Positions 53,228 through 63,766 of a stretch of DNA of 64,000 nt are shown one piece after another (the first letter of the stretch is position 1; every line of letters starts with the position of its first letter). Below the pieces are notes generated by a model. That model was not told the origin of the DNA. It made no database searches and was given only the letters and a program-made list of their open reading frames with translations. The position numbers and the translations under genes were made by a program. Location of the stretch: positions 4,097,001 to 4,161,000 of the forward strand of contig NC_064008.1 in the NCBI RefSeq assembly GCF_932276165.1. The letters run 5' to 3'. The DNA is from Plutella xylostella. Lineage: Eukaryota; Arthropoda; Insecta; Lepidoptera; Plutellidae.

Positions 53228-53359
53228 TGTAAGGTAGGGAGGAGGAATAAGTACAAACGCGGTGACTGCTGAGTAACAACTAACTTTATTCACGTTCACA
53301 CGGACATGGTAAGTAAGCAAGGTAAGCATATATATCTATAAAGTATATCTATCACTACA
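53228..53359 (-). repeat. Gypsy 1 5' LTR
   Basis: Identical to the 3' LTR at 47203-47334. As the 5' copy it should supply the promoter (TATA-like AT-rich stretch at its start) for the minus-strand transcript. Confidence 0.95.
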
Positions 53360-53363
53360 GGAG

Positions 53364-54015
53364 CAGTACAGTCAACATCTCTAATTTATTCTTATACGGA
53401 ATGAAGTCTTATGTGTAAGTAGAGTGTTGCGTAGCGTCTGTAATCATAACTTCAGACAACACACGCTCGTCGTAAAGAACATAGAATGTAAAGTTACAAT
53501 GCAAGAAGTATAATTAATTTTAAGTTTATTTTTGCTAAATTATTTTAGCTTATTTTAGGTTCCTCAAAAATTTATTAATTAAAGAGCATTATCCATTATT
53601 TTATATTTAATTAGGTATATTTATTATTAATAAGTATTATTATAAACGCTGCCTCCGCTTAATTGCCATAAAACACTGTAAAACTTAGCCGGGAAATATC
53701 TTTATTGCAATTAAATTTACAGTTTTATTGCTTAATTAAGAGAAAATAAAATAATTGACAGTAATATTTAAGTCGGATAAGTTCCCCTTCTCTCTTTTTT
53801 GTCCTCCACCTAGTAGTTAGCTTTTTTTACTTGAAACTCGTTTCTCTCAACCGTGAACAGTTACGTTCTAAGCCACACAACACGCTACTCTGTGACTGCA
53901 AAAGCCAAAACTTAGTTGCACTTCTTGTTTCCCTCGAGAATATTTCAATACTCCGTAATTTTTCGTTGTCGTTCTGTTTATTTTTAACAAAAAATCATAT
54001 CTTACTTAGAATAGC
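53364..54015. other. No gene recognised
   Basis: AT-rich spacer; short ORFs without domains. Confidence 0.4.
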
Positions 54016-54017
54016 TA

Positions 54018-54823
54018 AGGTGCAGGTGGGTTATTCCGAAAGGTTTTTGGGTGAGTTGGATACATGTTTGTATTTTGTCAATTTATGAGGACTGGTCGGG
54101 TTATTTTGATTCGTGTAAGGACGCTTTGTATACTTGAATATACCACCTAAAACTCTGTTTAACAGTCTTATCTAAATACCTACGGAATTCGAGGATATTT
54201 TAGTTTCAAAAGGTGATATTTTTTTTGAACGAGGGTAATTGCAAATGAATGCGTGTTATTCCGAATGACATTTAAAATTAGTTTTAGGTAATTTAAGCTA
54301 AAAGACCATAAATATGTATTTTTCAATCAGCTATAACCTCGCAAAAACTTATTTCGAAATATTGCCTAGAACTGCCCAGAAGTACTTTCACACATTTATA
54401 TGATATTTCTAATTTCGAATTACCCGATCCACAGAATTTCATAATAAAATGTTTCAACATTCGGAATTATCCGAATTACGGAAAATACAAAAATGGGAGC
54501 TAGGGTTTTTAAACTCCAAACGTAGTGAACAAAAACGGCAATCTTTTGGATGAAAAAACAATCAGTTAAATAACTTAATTGATTTCTTAAATACCGATGT
54601 GCGGGTAATTCCGAAGATTCGAAAATGCGGAAATTTGCACTTTTTTACTAATTTTACGTTTTAACACGCACGCTCGGTCCTAGCGCCCTTAGTAAACCCA
54701 AGCGAGGTAGAAGATTAAGTTGCCATCAAGGTGAATGGTTCCACGGTTCAAAGTATGGCTGCGTTTGGAAGAAATCGGCAAAAATTGGAATTACCCGAAA
54801 TTCGGCATTACCCACCTGCACCT
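54018..54823. mobile_element. TA-flanked inverted-repeat transposon with GGTAATTCCGAA-type repeats
   Basis: Ends AGGTGCAGGTGGGTTATTCC and the inverse of TTCGGCATTACCCACCTGCA match over about 25 bp, each flanked by TA (54016-54017 and 54824-54825). Inside, words like GGGTAATTCCGAA / TTCGGAATTACCC recur at least eight times in both orientations across the body. No transposase ORF. TA target use suggests the Tc1/mariner group. Confidence 0.7.
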
Positions 54824-54825
54824 TA

Positions 54826-55976
54826 CCATAAAAATATGTTTATTAGTGCATGAAAGAAGCCTCTTTGAGTGGCTGTACAGTTCTGTTGTACAATGTACAT
54901 ACCTCATTTGAGAAGTAGGTAGTGGGTTCATGCATCGGTCACTAGTAGTCACCACCTTGTGATACACCCAATAAAACTGGGGTTTCGTGACTACTTAGTA
55001 TATATAAGTAGGATGTATGAAGGTAGCATAGGTATGTTTGTGTACGAGTATATACCTATACTCGTACCTTATTGTACCAAATAATAACACAGTATTCGTT
55101 TCTAGCTTATGATTGAATTCACTTTCATTCTCCAGTTATGTTCGGAGAGTCATGAGTGTATTTTGTATTTTTCATTTGAATAACTACATTTGAGATGCAA
55201 GCGCATATCTCAGGGCTGTATCGTAGTTTGCATGTCTGATCATGCCATTTGTAAAGTGAAGGTTTTGTGTAGCTTTCAGGAATTTCTGTTTTATATGTCT
55301 GCTGTATTTTGGAGTTCATGTTTCTGAGTTCGCAAAAGTGGACCTGTATATGTTGAATGCAAATATCGCGTTTTAAAATTCGTGTTAAGCCGCACAAATT
55401 TTTTAAGTGATGGTATTGTTATTTAGAATTATTATTTAGAATTAGAAGTTTTCTGGTTTTTGCACTTGCAGCCATACTTGCACTTGGAATATCTATACCT
55501 ATTTTTGTTTATTTATTGGTAATGAGAATGATACAAACAGTACCTACACAAAACAAATCATTCTAAAACTATTTTTTATATAATACGTCTTATTCTAGTA
55601 CTTAATACAAGATTTACATAATGTAATAATGTATTAACCTATACATAAGGTTTGCCCAAAATTTTCTATAAAAATGTTAGGACTAAGTTTAAAATTATTT
55701 ACTGATACTATTATATAAAATGTACTTATTGTGTCTAGGTACTGCCTATAAGACATTCTAAACCACTTACGAATTTTGGCACATGTCTCGAAACTCTTGT
55801 GGTCTAGAATTCAGGCCATCCCTCACACAGAAACCTCCATCCATACACACACAACACTCATTCTATCTACGTAACATCAACATTCGAAGCCGTCGATTGG
55901 CAAAGCGTGCCGCAGGGGCATCCTCGCGAGTTGATTCAAGCACCTCCGCAATGTCTCAATCATGAGACACCCGGGA
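54826..55976. other. No gene recognised
   Basis: AT-rich. The minus-strand ORF 55125-55397 and plus-strand 55783-55965 have no recognisable domain. The GC-richer stretch at 55880-55970 may be a repeat piece. Confidence 0.35.
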
Positions 55977-56118
55977 CACACTCGAGAGCAATGAAAAAGT
56001 TCCAGTGAGAAAAGCACCAAACTCCAAAAAGGAAAAAGCTAGCTTAATGACGCCGTCTATAATATAATGTATGAAGTACATATTTTAACAGCTCATCAGA
56101 ATATTACTAACTGAAATG
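55977..56118. repeat. 'AATGAAAAAGTTCC' MITE, copy c, left part (split)
   Basis: ACACTCGAGAGCAATGAAAA then AGTTCCAGTG and GCTAGCTTAATGACGCC match copies a and d. It is cut at 56118 by the 9-bp-TSD transposon and continues at 56892. Confidence 0.7.
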
Positions 56119-56882
56119 GTTCTACCTTTTTTGGCATACGATTTATTTGCCTAATCTCGTATTGCATAGTAACGTTTGGTCAAAGTCTCGTTACGCCGAA
56201 AATCGTATGGCATAAATCTCGTTTAGTAAAAAGTTATTTCGCATAACATTGTTTAGCCTAATAATGGTATGGCCAAATCTTGAATAGCCTAATAATGCTA
56301 TGGCATAGGTTTATTAGGTTTATACAAAGTAATTATATTCGTTTGGCTTTAACTTTGACGGAGCGTCTCCCTACATAGCGCAAACTGGTGCCTTGCCTGT
56401 TTCCGCTGTTAGGAAAACGCTCCGCTCCGCTTCGCTGCGCTCCGCTTCGGTTTTGATGAACATGTGCACCTAACACGCTCCTCCTCGCTTTGCTTGTCGT
56501 CGCACCTATTTTTAGGTTTTGATCTCATGGGGTTTGTAATAATTATATTGGTCGTTAACTTTCGATTTTTTGATCATACAATATCGTGATTTTCGGGATG
56601 TAGGAGAAAAATACCACAATTTGTATATTTACTACGTACTTAATATATTATTTATTAAGATAACATTACGAGAAACAAGATTATACATAGGTATAGACGA
56701 ACATAAATTTGAGCAAACGAAACTTAGGTGTTTAAAGATTGTGCCTAAAGAGTTTTAGACGAAACGAGCCTTATGCCACATAAGTCTTGGCAAAGTGATG
56801 GTTCGGCCAAAAAAGTTTAGACCATACGAGTTATGCGAAATGAGTTTTGGTCAATAAAGATTATGCGAGATGAGCGGAACCC
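56119..56882 (-). mobile_element. Non-autonomous DNA transposon with 9-bp TSD, copy 3 (764 bp, longest)
   Basis: Same family as 1845-2589 and 4991-5594; starts GGTTCTACCTTTTTTGGC and ends GAGCGGAACCC. Perfect 9-bp duplication AACTGAAAT at 56110-56118 and 56883-56891. It retains the GC-rich centre (CTCCGCTCCGCTTCGCTGCG at about 56422). It is inserted into an older MITE. No transposase ORF. Confidence 0.85.
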
Positions 56883-56945
56883 AACTGAAATAGTAAACAT
56901 TAAGTAAAAATTTAGTTTTTTACAATTGAGGCCATTAACTTACCT
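56883..56945. repeat. Continuation of MITE copy c
   Basis: GTAAAAATTTAGTTTTTTAC then AATTGAGGCCAT resembles the interior of copies e and f (AATTTGAGGCCATTTGG). The terminal repeat itself is not retained. Confidence 0.5.
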
Positions 56946-57262
56946 AAATTTTCGTGAATTAGACTGTGTGGTAGCTCTGTTATAGACACACAAACACATC
57001 ACGACTCGCAGCTTATACCACCCCGGTACCGCGGGCTGGAAAAGCACAGAAAAATAGATACGGTGTTGGCAATTTCATTTTTACTTGAAGCAAACTTCAT
57101 GTTGAGTTTGCGGAAGCCGTCGCGTCTTGACGTTTCGTAACAAATTGGTTGGTTCCTCCGGTTTACGGCTGCTGATTTAATATTCCCACATCCGATTTCT
57201 AAACAAAATCAAATCGGATGCCGGCGAGATTGGCGAAATATTTTGAGAGCGGCCGCTTTACT
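56946..57262. other. No gene recognised
   Basis: Mixed composition; nothing supported. Confidence 0.4.
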
Positions 57263-57400
57263 GGCGGCCGGTGGTGTAGTGGTTAGTGACCCTGACTGCT
57301 ATGCCGAAGCTTCCAGGGTCGATCCCCGGCCTGGTAGATATTTGTTTAAAGACAGATGTTTGTAGTCGGGTCTTGGATGTAAAATTCTATGTTTGTGAGA
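57263..57400 (+). repeat. SINE family C relative, 5' part
   Basis: GGCGGCCGGTGGTGTAGTGG and TTAGTGACCCTGACTGC (A box region), GGGTCGATCCCCGGCC (B box), then AGATATTTGTTTAAAGACAG and GGGTCTTGGATGTAAAA. The 3' half is missing or diverged beyond recognition. Confidence 0.75.
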
Positions 57401-58708
57401 TGTCTCAATTATTATTTATATTACGTCAGCATAAATATAGGTCATCCATACTTTTTGCTCCAATTTACACAGGGGCTTAAAAAATGAAATTTATTATTTG
57501 GGGATCAAGGGCAAATAAGTAATTCCGGTTAGTGTAGCAATGCATTTATAGCTATCCCATGTAGGACTACCAGCGTAAATGTTTCCAAAATATATTACAT
57601 ACCTGGCATTTATTAAGCATATTTTAACGAAAAATACACTGAAAATGCAACGCAAATCTTTTACCACAAGAGCTTTCATCCAGAACCGTAAAACTAGCTA
57701 TCTTTTACCGCAAGGCCTGCTGCCCTATTTTGGACCAAAGAGCGTTTCTAAATCTATGATTTTTACCAAGTAGGTATATTATGTAACTATAATCTCTACA
57801 AGTCTACATGCACGCTTAGTTGAGTTACTAGTAGATAATAGGTCTATATTAGGGATTTAATAAATGAGCTTGGAAGTTTTTTGCTATGCTGTCCTGGCTC
57901 AAGGTCATGTTCAACTTAGGGTTTATCGATTCGACAGGTGTCTGAGGTCTATAGTCATTGCCAAATACAACATATTTTAGGCTTAGTATACCACTTTTGC
58001 AACATCCTGTAGATTGAATGTAGATTTATTCCCTGAGCAATACTGGGATAGCACAAGAGTTTAATCATTATGATCATAAGCAAATACAAAATCACTTTAG
58101 AATCCCTAAGTTGTCACAAATAAGCCACCCGCTCTAAGTACTACATAAATTGCGACTACGCTAGAAAATGGTTCGTGTGAGATATGATTATTAAAATAAA
58201 TGATTACAGGGGGTCATTTCAATATGTCATCGGGATAAACGAGAATTTTCATCACATGTGTTTTCTTTGTGAAATTTTAAGGAGAATTTTGTGGACGTTA
58301 AAGGTAAAGAGGTATTATCGGCGAAGAATTTTTCATATCGAGTAGCATGTCTACATCTATTTACACTAATATAATAAAGATGGGTGACTGATTGTTTGTA
58401 ATGAACAGAAGGCGAAACCCAACAATGTAATAATAATTATTGCATCCAAGTAGCATAATCGAAAACCAACACGGCAGATTATTTAAACATCGTAAAGTAG
58501 TAATAGTAATATTACAACTCACACGGTCATCATATCTAGGCAGAGCCTGTCATATAGTTAAAGGACAGCTGATATAATATCTACATTCTACACAAACATA
58601 TACATAGATAGTTGCAGCAGATCAGCTTACCCTACAAAAGAGTAAATTTATTTTATTCCGAATTTCTCAATACGTACTTGCTCTATGTTTAATATACATA
58701 ATAATATA
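57401..58708. other. No gene recognised
   Basis: AT-rich sequence before the second Gypsy element. Short ORFs (57494-57773) have no domain. Confidence 0.4.
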
Positions 58709-58913
58709 TGTAGTGTTTGTATCTATACAGTAGATATAACGCCTTGTCTCATGTACACAAGTAGTGAGGTAGCACGTCGGTGGCGGGCTGAGTCAGTCTG
58801 TGTTTGACCGGCGAGCCGACTGGACGTGTGCCTGCACGTGCGGCTTGGTGTTACAGTGAGCCATAGGTTTTGCGTGTTGTGCAGCTATACACGATATAAT
58901 TGTAGACCCTACA
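58709..58913 (+). repeat. Gypsy 2 5' LTR
   Basis: TGTAGTGTTTGTATCTATAC ... TGTAGACCCTACA; identical over 205 bp to 63767-63971. The inner part is GC-rich (58785-58855). Confidence 0.95.
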
Positions 58914-58915
58914 AG

Positions 58916-58931
58916 TGGCGACGAGGAGAAA
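58916..58931 (+). promoter_or_regulatory. Primer-binding site of Gypsy 2
   Basis: TGGCGACGAGGAGAAA lies two bases after the LTR. TGGCGAC pairs with a tRNA 3' end ...GTCGCCA. Confidence 0.75.
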
Positions 58932-59369
58932 GGTCAGTGAAAGTTATATTTATGTATGTACAAAACTTTGGTTAGGAGATATGTGGATTTTTCAGCTAAA
59001 AACATTACATTGTGTGGTAACTAGTTTACAAACGTTAAAAAATGTGTGAGATAATAGTATATGTGATCATCAAGTTCGTTTTTCAATATCTTATTAATTG
59101 ATTAGTTTGATTACTTATGAATTTCAATGCAATATTATAAAAATGGCTAATCAAAACATTTTTTGGTGAGGGTAGTCTTACATTTTTATATTAAGTAGTC
59201 AATAACTTGATAATGGCTGACGCCACGCCATTAAATAATCCTATTTACATACATTATGTTTGAAATATAATTTTTGGTATTTACTGTGTAGTCCTTAAGT
59301 AGGTACCAGTGCTCATATCACATACTGAAAAAAAACAGTTGTGTCAAATACAGTGACTGGTCAACATAA

Positions 59370-59534
59370 AGAGTCAATGTAGAGTCAATGTAGAGTCAAT
59401 GTAGAGTCAATGTAGAGTCAATGTAGAGTCAATGTAGAGTCAATGTAGAGTCAATGTAGAGTCAATGTAGAGTCAATGTAGAGTCAATGTAGAGTCAATG
59501 TAGAGTCAATGTAGAGTCGATGCAGAGTTAATTC
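59370..59534. repeat. 11-bp tandem array in Gypsy 2 leader
   Basis: Thirteen perfect copies of AGAGTCAATGT (59370-59512), then two diverged ones (AGAGTCGATGC, AGAGTTAATTC). The period is exactly 11. It lies in the untranslated leader between the primer site and gag. Confidence 0.95.
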
Positions 59535-59640
59535 AGATTATTGCAGAATGAGATCTGACAACTAGGTTAGTAAAATAAAAACAAAGATATGCTTCGGACT
59601 TGGTAGTAATTGGTTATCATTGAATTGATGACATGGATTT

Positions 59641-59770
59641 CCATTAAATTGGAGATAATTATGATTCCATTAAATTGGATTGGTGCTTCCATTAAATTGG
59701 AGGAGTTATTCCATTAAATTGGAGATAAAAAAAAGACCATTCAATTGGCGTAAGCGTTCCATTAAATTGG
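59641..59770. repeat. CCATTAAATTGG array in Gypsy 2 leader
   Basis: The 12-mer starts at 59641, 59667, 59689, 59711 and 59759, with one variant, CCATTCAATTGG, at 59737. Start-to-start spacings are 26, 22, 22, 26 and 22. It ends 30 bases before the likely gag start. Confidence 0.9.
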
Positions 59771-59799
59771 ATGAATATTTTCAGGGCGCCCCAACAACT

Positions 59800-62700
59800 A
59801 TGGCGAACATGCTGCCAGCTCCAGAAAAAATAGATCTTGAAGGCGACAACGCTTCTGTAGGATTACGATGGGAGAAATGGAAGAGATCATTAGAAATCTA
59901 TCTTGAAGCAGCTGATATAAAGTCTCCATCGAAGAAAAGAGCGACGTTGCTATTACTAGGGGGTACTGGACTACAGGACATTTTTTACAATCTTCCATGT
60001 GCAAGCGCTGTGACTCCAGAAACCGATGTATTTAAAGTAGCCGTTGAAGCATTAGATAATTTCTTCCGACCCAAACAGAACAAAACTTTTGAGAGGCATG
60101 TCTTCCGATTAATTAAGCAAGATGAAGGTGAAAGTTTCGAGAAGTTTTTGGTTAAATTAAGAGACCAAGCGAGTAAATGTAAGTTTGATAAGCCGGACGA
60201 TCACATAATAGATCAAATAATTGAACGGTGCCAATCGTCAGAGCTGCGGAAGAAGATTTTGATAATGGGAGAGACGGTGACTTTAGACAAAGTAATCACA
60301 GAAGCAAATACATTAGAAGTGGTAAATCAACAGTTAGTATGCTACGAACAGAAAAGCAAGGAAAACACGAAAGATGAGAATGTGAATTCTATAATCAACC
60401 GAAATACAAGGGTTATCAAGAATGATAGGAAGGTTGAAGAAGGAAGCAGTAAACCAAAATGTGGCAGATGTGGCAACTTTACTCACAGCCCTAATGATTT
60501 TAAATGCCCAGCTAAGGAGAAAAAATGCCATGCTTGCGGTAAATTGGGCCACTATCAAAGATGTTGCAAAACTAAATCAAACCAATTGAAACGGAAAATA
60601 GAACAGGGACCAACATGGAATAGAAACAATTTAAAGAGATTACGGCAAGGAGATGCAATAAATTCTCTAGAAGGACCAGATGAAGAAGTTCAGTATGTTT
60701 TCAATGTTAGCGACGACGCAACGATTGATTGCAACGTAGGCAATGTCAAACTAGAGATGCTAATAGATTCAGGTTGCAAACTCAATTTGATAACAGATAA
60801 GGCGTGGGAATACTTAAAAAATAATAAAGTGAATTGCTCTAAACAAATCAAGGAGCCCAATAAAATGCTTATGGCTTACGGGTGCGTGGAGCCCTTGCAG
60901 GTTAAAGGCTCATTTGAGGCGGTATTAAATATCGGCACACGGTCTGAGAAAAGCACCATTTATGTAATCCAGAACGGGACCCGGAATCTACTTGGGAAAG
61001 ACACCGCATTACGATTAGGCGTTCTGAAGCTTGGGTTAGGAGTGAATCAAGTTCGTGAAGAACAGAAACCATTTCCGAAATTTAAAGATATTCTGGTTGA
61101 AATTCCGATTGATAAATCTGTAAAACCGGTGATGCAGCCTTACCGAAGGATTCCTATACCAATAGAAAAAGAGATACAAGAAAAGATAAATGAATTACTG
61201 TTTGCTGATATTATTGAAGAGGTACATGAACCGTCTTCGTGGATTTCGCCAATTGTACCCATTCTTAAGGACAATGGGGAGGTTCGATTGTGTATCGACA
61301 TGAGGCGTGCAAACACGGCTATACTAAAAGAGAATCACCCATTACCCTGTATGGATCACCTGTTACCGAAAATCAGGAAAGCACAATACTTTTCTAAATT
61401 GGATATTAAAAATGCTTTCCATCAAATTGAGCTTCATCCGAATTCACGCCACCTGACCACTTTCATAACATCCAGTGGTCTCTACAGATACAAAAGACTG
61501 ATGTTCGGAGTGACCTGTGCGCCAGAGTTGTTCCAAAAAATATTAGAGAAAATGCTGATAAAGTGTGATGGGGTCATAAATTTTATCGATGACATTTTGA
61601 TTTGCGGTAGTAGCGAAGAAGAACATGACATGAGACTGGAAAAAGTTTTAAAGACACTGAAGGAAAACAACGTTCTCTTGAATGAGGATAAATGTATCTA
61701 CAAAGTGCAAAAAGTTAATTTTTTGGGACATGAACTGACACCGGGTGGAGTTAAACCCTTACCAAAATACATGAAGAGCATTAAAGAATTTAGAGTGCCC
61801 AACACTGTAGAGGAATTACAGAGTTTCCTTGGACTCGTCAATTACATTAATAAATGGATACCTAATTTGGCTACCATGACTGAGCCATTGAAAGAACTGT
61901 TGAGACTGAAGTTGGGAAAGAAAGCGAGTATCACTCAGTACTGTACAAGGAAGCAGGATAAAGCATTTATTACGTTGAAGGAGACATTAACAGGAATAGA
62001 GACATTGGGTTATTATGATGTTAAAGATAAAACACAGGTGATAGCTGATGCCAGTCCTGTTGGTCTAGGAGCAGTGTTGGTCCAAATTGACTGCAGCGGG
62101 CCTAGAATAATAGCTTACGGAAATCGTACACTGACTAGTTGTGAGCGTAAATATAGTCAGACCGAAAAAGAAGCGTTAGCTCTCGTATGGGCTATTGAAC
62201 ACTTTAATACGTTTCTTTTCGGGAAAGAATTCGACCTTATTACGGATCACAAGCCGTTAGAGTCTTTGTTCAGTCCAAAGTCACGACCCTGTGCGCGTGT
62301 GGAACGGTGGGTTTTAAAGCTACAAGCTTATCGCTACAATATTAAATATAAGCCAGGAAACACAAATATTGCAGACCCCCTATCACGGTTGTGTAAAGAG
62401 GTGAACAATATAAGTGAAGACAAGGACTACGTCAATCAAATAATACAAATAGCGAAGCCCCAAGCAATCTGTTTAAAAGAATTGACTGACCATTCGGAAA
62501 AAGATGCGGAGATACAAAGTGTGAAAAGGGGTATTTACCATGGTGAGTGGGATGAGTCCGTTAAAAAGTACAAGATTTTTGAGAACGAGCTTTGTTTCTA
62601 TGAAAACATTCTTTTGAGAGGCAATAGGATAGTTGTTCCTGAGAAACTTAAGAAACAAGTACTGAACGCAGCCCACGAAGGACATCCCGGCATAGTGGCC

Positions 62701-63648
62701 ATGAAGGGAAGATTACGCTCAAAAGTTTGGTGGCCGAGAATAGATAAAGACGCGGAGACAATGGTGAAGAGTTGCAAAGGGTGTACACTTGTGTCTCTAC
62801 CCAATCCACCAGCTGTAATGAAGCGTCGGGAACTTCCAGCAGAACCCTGGTTAGATGTTGCGATAGACTTGCTAGGGCCGTTACCCAGTCACGATTACCT
62901 GTTAGTAGTCGTTGATTATTATAGTCGATACAAAGAAATTAAACTGACCAAAACTATCACCAGTGCACAGATGATCAAATTATTGAAGGAGATTTTTAGC
63001 CGCCTGGGGTACCCTGTTTCTGTAACTGCTGACAATGGACGTCAATTTGTGAGTGAGGAGTTTAAGGATTTTTGTAAGGAATGTGGCATAAAACTATTCA
63101 GTACGGTGCCGTATTGGCCCCAGATGAATGGGGAGGTAGAGCGTCAAAATCGCGATATCTTAAAACGCCTCAAAATAAGCCAAATAGAACGAAAGGACAT
63201 CAAAGAGACGTTATATGAGTATCTCATGATGTATAACTCAACCCCCCATTCAGTAACTGGGAAATCACCATCGGAACTCTTCTTTAAGAGGCAAAATAGG
63301 GATAAAATTCCAATGATTAGGAACATGACCAGTCAAAGCGATGATACAGAGATAAGAGACCATGACAAAATTCAAAAAGAGAAAGGGAAAGAATATGGAG
63401 ACCGGAAGAGAAGAGCAGAATCACCCGACATGAAAGAAGGAGACAAAGTTTATGTAAAAGAAATTGAGAAAACTAATAAGCTTACTCCCAGCTTTAACCC
63501 AACACCACATGTAGTGGAAAAGTCCTTGGGCGGGGACATTACAGTGAGAAACGAAGAGACTGGACAACAGCTCAGAAGGAATATTATACACTTGAAGAGA
63601 GTAGAAGGCCAGTGGGAAGCTGTAAATGACAAATCGGTCGAGCAATGA
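59800..63648 (+). CDS. gag-pol: Gypsy 2 Gag-Pol polyprotein, single ORF, about 1282 aa
   Basis: The frame is open from 59680, but the first 40 codons translate the CCATTAAATTGG array, whose 22/26-base spacing breaks reading phase, so ATG 59800 (MANMLPAPEKIDL) is the better start. The numbers here count from 59680. Gag capsid-like region about 60-225. Two zinc knuckles: Cys261, Cys264, His269, Cys276 and Cys283, Cys286, His291, Cys296. Protease DSG at 363-365. RT catalytic FIDD at 635-638. RNase H ADAS near 789-792 and TDHKP near 855-859. Integrase His999, His1002, Cys1032 and Cys1035, and core Asp1063, Asp1118 and Glu1154 (D-X54-D-X35-E). There is no frameshift between gag and pol. A TTTTCAG just upstream (59777-59783) looks like a splice acceptor. 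Intact. Confidence 0.92.
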   Translation: MANMLPAPEKIDLEGDNASVGLRWEKWKRSLEIYLEAADIKSPSKKRATLLLLGGTGLQDIFYNLPCASAVTPETDVFKVAVEALDNFFRPKQNKTFERHVFRLIKQDEGESFEKFLVKLRDQASKCKFDKPDDHIIDQIIERCQSSELRKKILIMGETVTLDKVITEANTLEVVNQQLVCYEQKSKENTKDENVNSIINRNTRVIKNDRKVEEGSSKPKCGRCGNFTHSPNDFKCPAKEKKCHACGKLGHYQRCCKTKSNQLKRKIEQGPTWNRNNLKRLRQGDAINSLEGPDEEVQYVFNVSDDATIDCNVGNVKLEMLIDSGCKLNLITDKAWEYLKNNKVNCSKQIKEPNKMLMAYGCVEPLQVKGSFEAVLNIGTRSEKSTIYVIQNGTRNLLGKDTALRLGVLKLGLGVNQVREEQKPFPKFKDILVEIPIDKSVKPVMQPYRRIPIPIEKEIQEKINELLFADIIEEVHEPSSWISPIVPILKDNGEVRLCIDMRRANTAILKENHPLPCMDHLLPKIRKAQYFSKLDIKNAFHQIELHPNSRHLTTFITSSGLYRYKRLMFGVTCAPELFQKILEKMLIKCDGVINFIDDILICGSSEEEHDMRLEKVLKTLKENNVLLNEDKCIYKVQKVNFLGHELTPGGVKPLPKYMKSIKEFRVPNTVEELQSFLGLVNYINKWIPNLATMTEPLKELLRLKLGKKASITQYCTRKQDKAFITLKETLTGIETLGYYDVKDKTQVIADASPVGLGAVLVQIDCSGPRIIAYGNRTLTSCERKYSQTEKEALALVWAIEHFNTFLFGKEFDLITDHKPLESLFSPKSRPCARVERWVLKLQAYRYNIKYKPGNTNIADPLSRLCKEVNNISEDKDYVNQIIQIAKPQAICLKELTDHSEKDAEIQSVKRGIYHGEWDESVKKYKIFENELCFYENILLRGNRIVVPEKLKKQVLNAAHEGHPGIVAMKGRLRSKVWWPRIDKDAETMVKSCKGCTLVSLPNPPAVMKRRELPAEPWLDVAIDLLGPLPSHDYLLVVVDYYSRYKEIKLTKTITSAQMIKLLKEIFSRLGYPVSVTADNGRQFVSEEFKDFCKECGIKLFSTVPYWPQMNGEVERQNRDILKRLKISQIERKDIKETLYEYLMMYNSTPHSVTGKSPSELFFKRQNRDKIPMIRNMTSQSDDTEIRDHDKIQKEKGKEYGDRKRRAESPDMKEGDKVYVKEIEKTNKLTPSFNPTPHVVEKSLGGDITVRNEETGQQLRRNIIHLKRVEGQWEAVNDKSVEQ

Positions 63649-63756
63649 TATGTTAGTTGTTGAGACACTCCAATTGATTATTAATATAAATTGTATCTAA
63701 TTAATGTGATTCTGGTGGGGTATATTGTTCTGTTAAACAATAATAAAAATATTGAT

Positions 63757-63766
63757 AAGAAAGGGA
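63757..63766 (+). promoter_or_regulatory. Polypurine tract of Gypsy 2
   Basis: AAGAAAGGGA directly precedes the 3' LTR. Confidence 0.8.

Larger units (their letters stand above)
47203..53359 (-). mobile_element. Gypsy element 1 (Ty3/Gypsy, mdg1-like), complete, 6157 bp
   Basis: Bounded by identical 132-bp LTRs and a 4-bp duplication, GGAG, at 47199-47202 and 53360-53363. On the minus strand the order is 5' LTR, a primer site directly abutting it, a small membrane-protein ORF, gag, pol (shifted frame), a polypurine tract, and the 3' LTR. All enzymatic domains are open. The Arg/Gly-rich gag without zinc knuckles suggests the mdg1/412 or 17.6 side of Gypsy; this is inference. Identical LTRs mean very recent insertion. 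Confidence 0.93.

Noticed and set aside
59370..59534. CRISPR array
   Set aside because: The units are contiguous 11-mers without spacers and lie in a eukaryotic retrotransposon leader.
59680..59799. First 40 codons of the Gypsy 2 ORF as true protein
   Set aside because: They translate the CCATTAAATTGG array, whose 22/26-base spacing is not a multiple of three; ATG 59800 is a better start.
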